Source: JAWCQZ01 sp038869515 [NCBI: Halobacteria archaeon] (GTDB lineage Archaea; Halobacteriota; Syntropharchaeia; JACQPP01). From it: a stretch of DNA of 64,000 nt. Under the pieces are notes generated by a model that was not told where the DNA came from, did no database searches, and was given only the letters and a program-made list of their open reading frames with translations. Every line of letters starts with the position of its first letter. The first letter of the stretch is position 1. Shown in pieces: positions 14,771 to 22,468 of this stretch. The DNA lies in contig JAWCQZ010000004.1 in the NCBI GenBank assembly GCA_038869515.1, forward strand, positions 154,655 to 218,654, in the 5' to 3' direction. A program made the position numbers and the translations under genes.

Positions 14771-15338
14771 CCTCTTCAGCGCCCGGCTCGCTTCGCTCGC
14801 CTCGCGCGGGGCGCAGAACCTGGACCCTCGCTTCGCTCGGGTCAGGTTCTGCGGGGTTGCCGTGACGGGGACTCCGCAGAACCCGCCCGAAGCGAGCGCG
14901 CGAAGCGCGCGAGCGGAGGGCAGGGTTCTGCGCCCCGGCACCAAAGCCACCTCCCGCGAGCGCCTCGTTTCGGCGGGCGACATAGACCAGTTCGCGTCCT
15001 GGACCTGGGCGGTCAACCCCATCTTCCTCAGCGACGAGGCGGCGCGGGCGAAGGGGCTCCCCGGCCGGGTCTCGCCGGGGTTCATGCTGGTCTCGCTCCT
15101 CTTCGGCCTCCTCTACAACACGGGCATCTTCGACAGCGCGATTGCGCTCCTCGAAATTCACTCCAGGTTCGTCCAGCCGGTCCACCCGGGGCAGAAAATC
15201 CGGGCCCACGCCGAAGCGGCGGAGGTCAAGGCGCTGAAGGACGGCCGGAGAATCGTCCGGTGGAGGGTCCGCCTGGAGAACACGACGGCGAAGAGGGGCG
15301 CGTGGGACGGCGAATTGGTCCTCATCTACGAGGCCTGA
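14745..15338 (+). CDS. MaoC-like hydratase, 5' end disrupted by repeat insertion
   Basis: The hotdog-fold domain starts near residue 66 (TKATSRERLVSAGDIDQFASWTWAVNPIFLSDEAARAKGLPGRVSPGFMLVSLLFGLLYN). It continues through FVQPVHPGQKIRAHAEAAEV, typical of MaoC/enoyl-CoA hydratase 2-type proteins. The preceding 65 codons come mostly from an inserted palindromic repeat. Removing 14788-14939 restores a 139-residue gene starting at the ATGA overlap with the amidohydrolase stop (14767). As it stands, translation must start at ATG 14745 or GTG 14862. The domain is intact, but expression is uncertain. Confidence 0.78.
   Translation: MPRGCSSYDLFSARLASLASRGAQNLDPRFARVRFCGVAVTGTPQNPPEASARSARAEGRVLRPGTKATSRERLVSAGDIDQFASWTWAVNPIFLSDEAARAKGLPGRVSPGFMLVSLLFGLLYNTGIFDSAIALLEIHSRFVQPVHPGQKIRAHAEAAEVKALKDGRRIVRWRVRLENTTAKRGAWDGELVLIYEA
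14788..14939. repeat. Inserted double-hairpin repeat, contains family A copy 3
   Basis: The 152-bp insert is flanked by near-identical GCGCCCGGC (14779-14787) and GCGCCCCGGC (14930-14939). It contains two back-to-back palindromes, each bounded by CGCAGAACC and GGTTCTGCG: 14812-14853 and 14875-14933. The second is family A in reverse orientation, compared with 16910 and 23649, with a slightly longer central GCGC run. It lies just inside the MaoC-type gene. Confidence 0.72.
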
Positions 15339-15395
15339 CCCCGTTCCCCGGGGAAAAGATTCAAAACCCGTTCCCGGCCTTACGGTGGTTTGGCG

Positions 15396-16502
15396 ATGGA
15401 AAAGCGCGCGGTTCTGGCCCTCGCGGACGGCACGGTCGTCCACGGCACCGGCCTCGGCGCGGCCAAGCGCGCGGTCGGCGAGGTCGTCTTCAACACATCC
15501 ATGACCGGCTACGTCGAGGCGCTCACCGACCCCTCCTACAACGGCCAGATTCTGATGTTCACCTACCCCCTCATCGGGAACTACGCGGTCCCGCCCCACG
15601 AGGAATCGGAGGCGGTCCGGGCCGAGGGGGCGGTGGTCCACGAGGCGTGCGCGCGCCCCAGCCACTGGGAGTCCTCCCGGACGCTCGACGCATGGCTGGA
15701 GGCCCAGGGGACCCCGGGCATCGCCGGAGTGGACACCCGCGCCCTGACCCGCAACATCCGGGCCCACGGGGTGCTGCCGGGCATCCTCGAAGTTCATCCG
15801 GAGGGCGCGAATGGACCCGACCCCCGGAAACTGGTGGCGGAGGCCGAGAAATTCGACATCGGCTCCCTGGACCTGGTGAAGGAGGTGGCGGTCGCCGAGG
15901 TCCGGAAATACCCCGTCAAAAAGCCCGCGGCCCGCGTCGCGCTGGTGGACTGCGGGACCAAGGAGAACATCGCCCGTGAGTTGAACCGGGTCGGCCTGGA
16001 GGTGGTCCGGGTGCCCGCCGTCTGGGAGGCGAGGCGCATCCTCGACCTGGAGCCCGACGGCGTCGTCGTCTCCAACGGCCCCGGCGACCCGGCGGTCCTC
16101 GGCTACGCCCGCCGCACGGTGCGGAAACTGGCGGAGGAAAAGCCCCTCTTCGGCATCTGCCTCGGCCACCAACTGCTCGCGCTCGCAATGGGGGGCAAGA
16201 CCTACAAGATGAAGTTCGGCCACCGGGGCTCGAACCAGCCGGTCAAGGACCTCGAGACCGGGCGGGTCTTCATCACCAGCCAGAACCACGGCTACTCCGT
16301 GGACCCGAAGTCCCTCGACGGGACGGGGCTCCAGGTGACCCGGGTGAACGCCAACGACCAGACGGTCGAGGGGCTCGCCCACAGGGAACTGCCGGTGTCG
16401 AGCGTCCAGTACCACCCCGAGGCTTCGCCGGGGCCGCACGACAGCAAGTTCCTGTTCGGAGAGTTCGCGAAAAGGGTCCAGGAACACAGGCGCAAAGTTT
16501 GA
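15396..16502 (+). CDS. carA: Carbamoyl-phosphate synthase small (glutaminase) subunit
   Basis: Hydrolyses glutamine and passes ammonia to CarB for carbamoyl-phosphate, pyrimidine and arginine synthesis. The 368-residue protein has the N-terminal CarA domain (VVHGTGLGAAKRAVGEVVFNTSMTGYVEALTDPSY, GVDTRALTRNIR). Its class I amidotransferase domain has GPGDP, the nucleophile in FGICLGHQLLALAMGG, and the His/Glu pair in SSVQYHPEASPGP. ATG 15396 is chosen over TTG 15390. The large subunit gene is not next to it; the next gene is an unrelated small protein. Confidence 0.95.
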   Translation: MEKRAVLALADGTVVHGTGLGAAKRAVGEVVFNTSMTGYVEALTDPSYNGQILMFTYPLIGNYAVPPHEESEAVRAEGAVVHEACARPSHWESSRTLDAWLEAQGTPGIAGVDTRALTRNIRAHGVLPGILEVHPEGANGPDPRKLVAEAEKFDIGSLDLVKEVAVAEVRKYPVKKPAARVALVDCGTKENIARELNRVGLEVVRVPAVWEARRILDLEPDGVVVSNGPGDPAVLGYARRTVRKLAEEKPLFGICLGHQLLALAMGGKTYKMKFGHRGSNQPVKDLETGRVFITSQNHGYSVDPKSLDGTGLQVTRVNANDQTVEGLAHRELPVSSVQYHPEASPGPHDSKFLFGEFAKRVQEHRRKV

Positions 16503-16528
16503 AGTGGCTCTGCGCTAGACTTTACCGG

Positions 16529-16921
16529 ATGGGTGTGTTCAAAACCCGCGTCACCGTTGTAGGACGGAGAAAGGAGGCGCTCGAAGCGGTCGTGGAACCG
16601 GGCGCCACGCTGACCGCGCTTCCCGCCGACATGCTTCAGGAGCTGGGCTTCTCCGCGGAGTTCCGCCAGCGTTTTCAGTTCGCCGACGGGCGGGAGGAGG
16701 AGCGCCCCGTGGGCCCGGCAAAGCTTGCAATCGACGGCGTCGAAGCCACGGTCCCCGTGGTCTTCGGAAGTCCCGGTGACGCCCTCCTTCCGGGCGCCAC
16801 GACCCTGGAGGTCATGGGTTTCGCAGCCGACCCGGTGGCCAGAAAACTCGCCCGGACCCCGGCCTGCATGCTCTCCCGGACCCGCAGCCCGCCGACGCGT
16901 TTTTGTGTAAGGAAATTATAG
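16529..16921 (+). CDS. Retropepsin-fold (clan AA) protein with substituted active site
   Basis: About 130 residues from ATG 16529. The layout resembles prokaryotic small aspartic-protease-fold proteins: EALEAVVEPGATLTALPADMLQELGF, RQRFQFADGREEERPVGPAKLAIDG, then VPVVFGSPGDALLPGATTLEVMGFAADP. The signature D-T/S-G is E-P-G here, so the catalytic Asp is absent. The final seven codons overlap the start of a family A repeat, so the C-terminal tail may be altered. It follows carA by 26 bp but is unlikely to be functionally linked. Confidence 0.68.
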   Translation: MGVFKTRVTVVGRRKEALEAVVEPGATLTALPADMLQELGFSAEFRQRFQFADGREEERPVGPAKLAIDGVEATVPVVFGSPGDALLPGATTLEVMGFAADPVARKLARTPACMLSRTRSPPTRFCVRKL

Positions 16922-17023
16922 CGCGGAACCCTGCCCTCCGCTCGCGCTTCGCGCTCGCTCCGGGCGGGTTCCGCGGGGGCCGACCCCCGGGAACCTCGTT
17001 GCGCGGAGGGGGGCCCCGGGGGT
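16910..17023 (+). repeat. Family A composite palindromic repeat, copy 1
   Basis: It begins AGGAAATTATAGCGC, then CGGAACCCTGCCC, a GCTCGCGCTTCGCGCTCGC core and GGGCGGGTTCCGCG (to 16975). A second inverted pair follows, GACCCCCGGG to CCCCGGGGGT (16982-17023). The same two-part arrangement recurs at 23649-23762, and the first part recurs inverted at 14875-14933. Position at gene 3' ends suggests terminator-like or REP-like behaviour. Confidence 0.7.
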
Positions 17024-17030
17024 GGACCTG

Positions 17031-17067
17031 CCGCTTTCCGCGCGGGCTCCGCCCGCGCGGAAAGCGG
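17031..17067. repeat. Perfect 16-bp stem-loop upstream of the amidohydrolase promoter
   Basis: CCGCTTTCCGCGCGGG and its exact complement enclose a CTCCG loop. It lies immediately before the TATA box of the 17103 gene and directly after the family A element. It could terminate upstream transcription or be part of the repeat array. Confidence 0.65.
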
Positions 17068-17073
17068 CCTATG

Positions 17074-17083
17074 TTTTTAAATC
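17074..17083 (+). promoter_or_regulatory. TATA box for the 17103 gene
   Basis: TTTTTAAATC lies 20-29 bp upstream of ATG 17103 in otherwise GC-rich sequence. It supports that start against upstream in-frame alternatives. Confidence 0.65.
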
Positions 17084-17102
17084 TCCCCCCTCTCCTAGCC
17101 CG

Positions 17103-17978
17103 ATGGGACAGGATTCCCTCCGTGCCATCGACCTCCAGACCCAGATGACGACCAGGATGGGCGCGCTCTTCCCCGGCATGAAGGAGTTCTTCGAGAAGCA
17201 GTTCAAGACCACGATTCCCTACTTCCAGACCGAGGAAGAGATGGTGGAGGTCTACCGCAAGGCGGGCATCAAGGCGTGCCTCGTCCCGCCCACCTCGGAC
17301 AAGACCAACTTCGAGAAAATCGCGGAGGTCAACAACTACACCGCGGCGCTGCGGGACAAATACCCCGACGCCATCGCCGGGTTCTGGGTCATGCTCAACC
17401 CCCTGAAGAACACGGAGAAGTGGCTCGCCGAACTGGAGCGGTGCCTCCGGGACCTGAAATCCTACGGCATTTTCTACTACGGCGCGACGACCGGAATCCC
17501 CTGCACGGACGAGCGCCTCAAGCCCTTCTGGCAGCTCTGCTCGAAATACAAGGCGCCGGTGAAGGTGAGCGTCGGCCACACCGCCGCCGGCCAGGGGCTC
17601 CCCGGGGGCGGCGGATTCCGGCTGAAGTCGGAGATGCCCGTCCCATACCTCGATGACCTCGCCGCCGACTTCCCCTCGATGACCATCATCGCGGCCCACA
17701 ACCCGTGGCCCTGGCACGAGCAGATGGTCTCGGTCCTCATGCACAAGGGGAACGTCTACAACGAGGTCCACGGCTGGAGCCCGAAGCTCTTCCCGGCGGA
17801 GTTGAAGCGGCAGATGAGACTCAACCCGAGGGCCCGCTCCAAGTTCCTCTTCGGCTCCGACTGGCCCTTCATCCCCTTCGAGCGGCTCTACGCGGACTGG
17901 GAAGCGGAGGAGTTCGGCCCGGAGGTCCTGCAGCAAATTTTCGTCGAAAACGCCAAGAAGGCGCTCAAAATCGCCTAG
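17103..17978 (+). CDS. Amidohydrolase_2-family protein, paralogue
   Basis: A 291-residue TIM-barrel protein. Recognisable parts are IAGFWVMLNPLKNTEKWLAELERCLRDL, VKVSVGHTAAGQGLPGG, MTIIAAHNPWPWHEQMVSVLMHKGNVYNEVHGWSPKLF and FLFGSDWPFIPFERL, ending in the typical IFVENAKKAL. The N-terminal strand is AIDLQTQM, lacking the HxH pair, as in the 13919 paralogue. The shared loss suggests a subfamily with a different metal site or none. It has its own promoter and is probably monocistronic. Confidence 0.82.
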   Translation: MGQDSLRAIDLQTQMTTRMGALFPGMKEFFEKQFKTTIPYFQTEEEMVEVYRKAGIKACLVPPTSDKTNFEKIAEVNNYTAALRDKYPDAIAGFWVMLNPLKNTEKWLAELERCLRDLKSYGIFYYGATTGIPCTDERLKPFWQLCSKYKAPVKVSVGHTAAGQGLPGGGGFRLKSEMPVPYLDDLAADFPSMTIIAAHNPWPWHEQMVSVLMHKGNVYNEVHGWSPKLFPAELKRQMRLNPRARSKFLFGSDWPFIPFERLYADWEAEEFGPEVLQQIFVENAKKALKIA

Positions 17979-18140
17979 GCTGCGTCGCCGGGGCGGATGG
18001 GGCGCGGCCTTTTTGCGCCCCGGAAAGAGGCCGGACTTTCAGCGGAAAACCGGCATCTCCGTGGCGACTCCGTCGCCCTGCGTCCCCCTCTTCTCCGGGG
18101 AGTCGAAAGGTAGAAGGAAGACCGAGGACCTGGGAAGCCC
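17979..18140. other. Intergenic spacer with a GGGGCGC/GCGCCCC hairpin
   Basis: Near 17996-18022, GGGGCGC and GCGCCCC flank a GGCCTTTTT loop, a possible terminator for the amidohydrolase. No convincing TATA box for the glycosyltransferase is seen and no gene fits here. Confidence 0.4.
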
Positions 18141-19304
18141 ATGGAGAGGCTCCGCATCGGCCACTTCACCTGGGAGGCCCAGTATGGCCTCAAGGTCGGC
18201 GGCATCACCCCCCACGTCACCGCGGTGGCCGAGGGGCTCGCGGCCCGGGGCCACGAAGTCCACGTCTTCACCCGCCGCGGGAACTTCCCGGAATACGACC
18301 TCATCCGGGGCGTCCACTACCAGCGCGTCCCCCATGATTACGACGGGAGCATCGTGGAGCAGATGGACCGGATGTGCCGGGCCATGGCCGAGCGGTTCTT
18401 CGCCGTCGAGGGGCGCTCGGGGGCGTTCGACCTGCTCCACTGCCACGACTGGCACCCCGTCCTCGCCATGCCCGAGATCAAGGGCCGGCGCTCCCTGCCC
18501 TGGGTCTTCACCTATCACTCGACCGAATGGGGCCGGGCGGGAAACCTCCACCCGCGGGACGATATCGGGCGCGAAATCGCCCGCCGCGAATGGCTCGGGG
18601 CCTACGAGGCGAAGGAGGTCATCGTGACCTCCGCCAACCTGTGGGGCGAAATCCGCTCCCTTTACCAGGTCCCCGAAGCCAAGACCCACCTCGTCCCCAA
18701 CGGAGCCGTCTCCCTGTGGAGGAAGGTGGACCCGGCCCGGGTCCGGAAGGAGGCGGGCATCCCCCCCGCGGCCCCCGTGGTCCTCTTCGTGGGGCGCATG
18801 ACCCGCCAGAAGGGCCCGGACCTCCTGCTGGAGGCGGTCCCCCGGGTCCTGGCCCACCGGGGGGACGTCCGGTTCGTCTTCGCCGGCGCGGGGGACCTCC
18901 AGGGGCCCTGCGAGGCCCGCGCCCGGGAGCTGGGCGTCGCCGGGGCCTGCCGGTTCCTTGGCTACGTCACCGACGACCAGGTGGCGGACTGGATGAACGC
19001 CTGCGACCTCCTCGCGGTCCCCAGCCGCAACGAGCCCTTCGGCATCGTCGCCCTGGAGGCGTGGTCGTGCGGGAAGCCGGTCATCGGCACCGAAGCGGTG
19101 GACCTCATCCACAACTTCGTGGACGGCATCCGGGCCTACGTCCAGCCCGAGTCCATCGCGTGGTGCATCAACCAGGTCATCGGCAAGCCCGAGGTGATGC
19201 GGGAGATGGGGCGGAAAGGGCGTGCCAGGGTGGAGAAGGAGTACAACTGGGAGGCGATTCTGGACCGGACCCTCGCCGTCTACCGCCGGGCGCGGGGCGG
19301 ATAG
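18141..19304 (+). CDS. Glycosyltransferase, GT4/GT5 (glycogen synthase-like)
   Basis: A 387-residue GT-B enzyme transferring sugar from a nucleotide sugar. The N-terminal domain has FTWEAQYGLKVGGITPHVTAVAEGLAARGHEVHVFTR and LLHCHDWHP. The C-terminal donor domain has VVLFVGRMTRQKGPDLLLEAVPRVL, ACRFLGYVTDDQVADWMNACDLLAVPSRNEPFGIVALEAWSCGKPVIGT. The KVGGI loop and EPFGIVALEA match glycogen/starch synthase-like and GT4 enzymes. The acceptor is unknown: storage polysaccharide or glycoconjugate are both possible. Confidence 0.87.
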   Translation: MERLRIGHFTWEAQYGLKVGGITPHVTAVAEGLAARGHEVHVFTRRGNFPEYDLIRGVHYQRVPHDYDGSIVEQMDRMCRAMAERFFAVEGRSGAFDLLHCHDWHPVLAMPEIKGRRSLPWVFTYHSTEWGRAGNLHPRDDIGREIARREWLGAYEAKEVIVTSANLWGEIRSLYQVPEAKTHLVPNGAVSLWRKVDPARVRKEAGIPPAAPVVLFVGRMTRQKGPDLLLEAVPRVLAHRGDVRFVFAGAGDLQGPCEARARELGVAGACRFLGYVTDDQVADWMNACDLLAVPSRNEPFGIVALEAWSCGKPVIGTEAVDLIHNFVDGIRAYVQPESIAWCINQVIGKPEVMREMGRKGRARVEKEYNWEAILDRTLAVYRRARGG

Positions 19305-19337
19305 GCCGGCGCAGAACGCTTATCCTTCCCGGGGGCG

Positions 19338-20294
19338 ATGCCGCCGATGGCGGAGCCCGGGTTCGTCACGAGCCAGTTCAGCGACTTCCTGGTCCCGGCC
19401 GGCCTCGCGGTCGTGATGTTCGGCCTCGGCCTGGGCCTCACGGGGGCCGACTTCCGGCGCGTCCCCCGCGCGCCCCGGGCGGTGGCCCTCGGCCTCGCGG
19501 CGCAGGTGGTCGCCCTGCCGCTCCTCGCGGTCGGGGTCGCGCTCCTCTTCCACCGGGGCCTCGGCCTCGGGCCGGTGCTGGTCCAGGGGCTCCTCCTCGT
19601 CGCCTGCTGCCCGAGCGGAGCGGTCACCAACTTCTTCACCTACCTGGCGCGGGGCGACCTCGCCCTCTCCGTCACCCTGAACGGCGTCGTGAGCGTGGCG
19701 AGCGCCGTGACCACCCCGATCGCCTTCGTCGCCACCTCCGTCCTGGTCCTCGGCTCCGCCCCCGAGGTGGCCGTCTCCTTCACGGGGGTCGCGGGGGTGG
19801 TTCTCGCCCTCATCGTCGCGCCCATGCTCCTCGGGATGCTCCTCCGCAACCGCCGCCCCGGCCTGGCCCTCCGGGCCGAGAAGCCGTTCCGGCTCGGCGC
19901 CATGGCGTTCCTCGCCTTCATCGTCGCCGGGGTGATCTACGCGAACCGCGAGAACTTCGCGCAGCTCATCCTCCTCTCCGGCGCGGCGGTCCTCGCCCTG
20001 AACATCCTGGCGTTCGGCTCCGGGTTCCTCCTGGCCCGCCTCGCACGGCTGGGGGAGCCCGAAACCCGCGCCATCTCCATGGAGGTGGGCTTCCAGAACG
20101 GGGGCCTCGGCATCGCCCTCGCTCTCGGCCAGATGCAATCCCCCCCGATGGCCGTCGTCCCGGGCGTCTACAGCCTGCTGATGTTCTTCGTGGGCGGCAT
20201 CGCCGCCTGGCTCTGGGCGCGCCGCCCCCTCCCCGCCGGGGGGCCGGGGGACCTCCGGGCCGCGGAGAGCACCACCACCTCCTCGAAGAAGTAG
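19338..20294 (+). CDS. Bile acid:sodium symporter (BASS)-family transporter
   Basis: A 318-residue membrane protein with about nine to ten hydrophobic segments. Family hallmarks are FLVPAGLAVVMFGLGLGLTGADF in the first helices, LLVACCPSGAVTNFFTYLARGDLALSVTLNG (the crossover/Na+ site region) and AISMEVGFQNGGLGIALAL late in the protein. Prokaryotic members import organic anions with Na+; the substrate is unknown. The last 42 codons overlap the convergent methyltransferase gene. Confidence 0.9.
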   Translation: MPPMAEPGFVTSQFSDFLVPAGLAVVMFGLGLGLTGADFRRVPRAPRAVALGLAAQVVALPLLAVGVALLFHRGLGLGPVLVQGLLLVACCPSGAVTNFFTYLARGDLALSVTLNGVVSVASAVTTPIAFVATSVLVLGSAPEVAVSFTGVAGVVLALIVAPMLLGMLLRNRRPGLALRAEKPFRLGAMAFLAFIVAGVIYANRENFAQLILLSGAAVLALNILAFGSGFLLARLARLGEPETRAISMEVGFQNGGLGIALALGQMQSPPMAVVPGVYSLLMFFVGGIAAWLWARRPLPAGGPGDLRAAESTTTSSKK

Positions 20295-20878
20295 CAGCGG
20301 CTCGCAGCCACCCGGGCCGCGAAGCCGGCGCCCTCCAGGGCCTCGACCGTCCGCGCGTAGTCCGACAGGGTGGAGCCGATCATGTGGAGCCTGCCCCGGG
20401 ACGCGAGGTGGGGCTCGAAGGTCTCCAGGAAGCGGTCAATGATTCTCCGCCCGTCGGGCCCGCCGTCCCAGGCGTGGAACCCGACGTTGCGCCACCGCTT
20501 CTGCGTCTCGTCGTAGAGCTCGAGGTATTCGGACCCCTCCCCCTGGGGCAGGTAGGGAGGATTGAAAACGATGAGGTCGAACGTCCCTTCGACGTTGCGG
20601 AAGAGGTCGCTCTGCACGACCCTCACGTTCCCGAAGCCGTTGCGGAGCGCGTTGGCCCGGGCCGCCTCGACCGCCACGGGGTCGTCGTCCGCCAGGAGGA
20701 CCTCCCGGGCGCGCCGGGCCGCGAGGAGCCCCAGGACGCCCGAGCCGGCGCACATGTCGAGGACCCGCGCGCCGCGCGCCACTTTGAGCGTCTCCGCGAG
20801 CATGTCGGTGTCGTCGGAGGGGGAGTAGATGGACTCCGGGATTTCGAGGCGGAGGCCCTTGTAGCGGAGTTCGACCAT
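20168..20878 (-). CDS. HemK/PrmC-related class I SAM methyltransferase
   Basis: A 236-residue protein. It has motif I RVLDMCAGSGVLGLLAARRA, the acidic loop LLADDDPVAVEAARANALRNG, and the catalytic NPPY in FDLIVFNPPYLPQGE. The N-terminal YKGLRLEIPESIYSPSDDTDMLAETL matches the archaeal/eukaryotic HemK2 (Mtq2)-type enzyme that methylates the Gln of the release-factor GGQ loop. The C-terminal 40 residues are low-complexity and overlap the BASS gene, so the native end may have drifted. Activity on aRF1 is inferred from family. Confidence 0.87.
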   Translation of the reverse strand: MVELRYKGLRLEIPESIYSPSDDTDMLAETLKVARGARVLDMCAGSGVLGLLAARRAREVLLADDDPVAVEAARANALRNGFGNVRVVQSDLFRNVEGTFDLIVFNPPYLPQGEGSEYLELYDETQKRWRNVGFHAWDGGPDGRRIIDRFLETFEPHLASRGRLHMIGSTLSDYARTVEALEGAGFAARVAASRCYFFEEVVVLSAARRSPGPPAGRGRRAQSQAAMPPTKNISRL

Positions 20879-21404
20879 CGACCCTCCTTCGGCTCCCGGG
20901 AAATAGAGTATGGCCGGGCCGGAACTCCGGCCTTCATTGCTGGCTTTCGCGAACTCCCGTCGGTAACCCTCGGCCCGGCGCTGTGCCCCCGCGGGGCATA
21001 CGCGGGAATCATCGCAGGAATGCTCCGGCTGCTCCCGGGTACCGTTGCGGGGGTTGTTGCCCTCCCGTTGCCCCGGCCGTCACTGGAGGCTTCGCCACCT
21101 TTGGCCGGTCCTCGTGGAGGGCTGGGTGGGATATTGCCGGCCCAGGCAAAAAAGTGTTGCCGACGGGACGCGGACCATACCGGAGGGGACCGCGCGGGGC
21201 CTCATCCTTTCCATGCCACGCGCGCCGAACGGCGCGCAGGAGCGATGCCCCGCGCGACGGGGCATGAGGAGCGCGAGTGGAGCGGCAACAATGGCCGGTC
21301 CTCGTGGAGGGCTCGATGACGATGGGATGCCCGCGGGCAAAAAGGCGACGCGGGGGGAGGCCCGGCCCGACATCTTTTATATCCCCCTCCCCTACGGCAC
21401 CCCC
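20879..21404. other. 526-bp intergenic region with repeated segments and hairpins
   Basis: No convincing gene is seen on either strand. TGGCCGGTCCTCGTGGAGG recurs at 21102 and 21292, each time followed within about 45 bp by a CGGGCAAAAA or GGCAAAAAAG-type motif, suggesting an approximately 190-bp duplication. Between them lie hairpins GCGCGCC-GAAC-GGCGCGC and GCCCCGCGCGACGGGGC. Signatures of archaeal SRP RNA and RNase P RNA were sought and not seen. Confidence 0.5.
21374..21383 (+). promoter_or_regulatory. TATA box for the SelB-like GTPase gene
   Basis: CTTTTATATC lies 22-31 bp upstream of ATG 21405. It indicates a leaderless transcript and rules out the longer in-frame starts further upstream. 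Confidence 0.65.
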
Positions 21405-22463
21405 ATGCGAAACGTCAACGTCGCCGTGGTCGGGGCCTTCCGCTCCGGCAAGTCGGCGCTGGTGGAGAAACTCCAGCAGCGGAAGGGGATGTCCTCCGAC
21501 ATCGCCCTCTACTCCTACAAGTCGGGCGACGCCGTCGTGACGCTCGTGGACGTCCCCGGCGACGCGGACAAGATGGGCCCCCTGATGAACGCCCTCCACA
21601 TGGCGGACGCCGTCCTCATCTGCGTCTCCGCGGAGAGGGGCATCGAGGTCCAGACCGGGGAGGCGCTCATCGGCGCGACCGCCGCGGGGGTGCGGCACGC
21701 CGCGGTCGCCATCACCAAGTCCGACTCCTCCACCTTCGGCGACCTCGAGAAACTCAAGGCGCGGGTCGCTGCGCTCCTCAAGGGCGGCCCCTTCGCGGGG
21801 GCGCCCCTCTTCGAGACCTCCGCCGTGGCCGATGTCGGCGTCGCGGAGGTCGCCGCCCACCTCGCCTCCCTGAGCGTCCCGCGGTCGAAGGAGGGGACCT
21901 TCAAGATGGGGGCGGACCACGCCATCGAGCCCAGGGCGGGCTTCACCGTGGTCACCGGGACCGTGAAGCGGGGCGCCCTCCACCCCCGGGACGTGGTGAC
22001 CCTCCTGCCCTGGGACAGGGAGATGGTGGTCCAGTCCATCCAGGTCCACAACGAGGACGTGCCGGAGGTCGTCGCGGGGGACCGCATCGCGGTCGGCTTC
22101 AAGGGAATCCACTACCACGACATCGCCCGCGGCGACACCCTCTGCGGCGCCGGCAGCCCGGTCCAGAAGGTGAAGGCGTTCCGGGTGGCCCTCACGGTGG
22201 ATTCGTTCTACAAGGAGCCGATCGCACTCGAGCAGAGGCTCCACCTCGCGGCGGGGCTCCAGTTCCACCCCGTCGTCGTGAAAAAAATCACGAAGAACGG
22301 CGCGGAGGCCGCCGACGCCAGGGCCGGGGAGGCCTGCGCGCTCGAAGTGGAGGTGGAGCGGGTCTCCATGGCCGTCGAGCCCGGGGAGTCCTGCATCGTC
22401 ACCCGGCCGGAGTTGCCGGGGCGGATGAGCCGGATTTGCGGAGCCGGGTCGGTCGAGCTCTGA
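21405..22463 (+). CDS. SelB-like translational GTPase (aSelBL type)
   Basis: A 352-residue protein of EF-Tu architecture. The GTPase domain is VNVAVVGAFRSGKSALVEKLQQ (G1), LVDVPGD (G3) and AITKSDSSTF (G4), followed by two beta-barrel domains (FTVVTGTVKRGALHPRDVVTLLPW, then VVVKKITKNGAEA and CIVTRPELPGRMSRICGAGSVEL). G4 is TKSD instead of NKxD, G3 has Pro, and the switch I Thr region is short. This fits the archaeal SelB-like group found in organisms without selenocysteine. The role is unknown; a translation or tRNA link is inferred from the fold. Confidence 0.82.
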   Translation: MRNVNVAVVGAFRSGKSALVEKLQQRKGMSSDIALYSYKSGDAVVTLVDVPGDADKMGPLMNALHMADAVLICVSAERGIEVQTGEALIGATAAGVRHAAVAITKSDSSTFGDLEKLKARVAALLKGGPFAGAPLFETSAVADVGVAEVAAHLASLSVPRSKEGTFKMGADHAIEPRAGFTVVTGTVKRGALHPRDVVTLLPWDREMVVQSIQVHNEDVPEVVAGDRIAVGFKGIHYHDIARGDTLCGAGSPVQKVKAFRVALTVDSFYKEPIALEQRLHLAAGLQFHPVVVKKITKNGAEAADARAGEACALEVEVERVSMAVEPGESCIVTRPELPGRMSRICGAGSVEL

Positions 22464-22468
22464 CCGGC

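Noticed and set aside
18374-21319. 981-codon plus-strand frame through the glycosyltransferase and BASS genes
   Set aside because: It is an alternate frame of those genes, Arg/Pro/Gly-rich, with no motifs of its own.
20879-21404. SRP RNA, RNase P RNA or rRNA gene in the large gap
   Set aside because: Conserved loops of these RNAs were not found. Only hairpins and a short duplication are visible.
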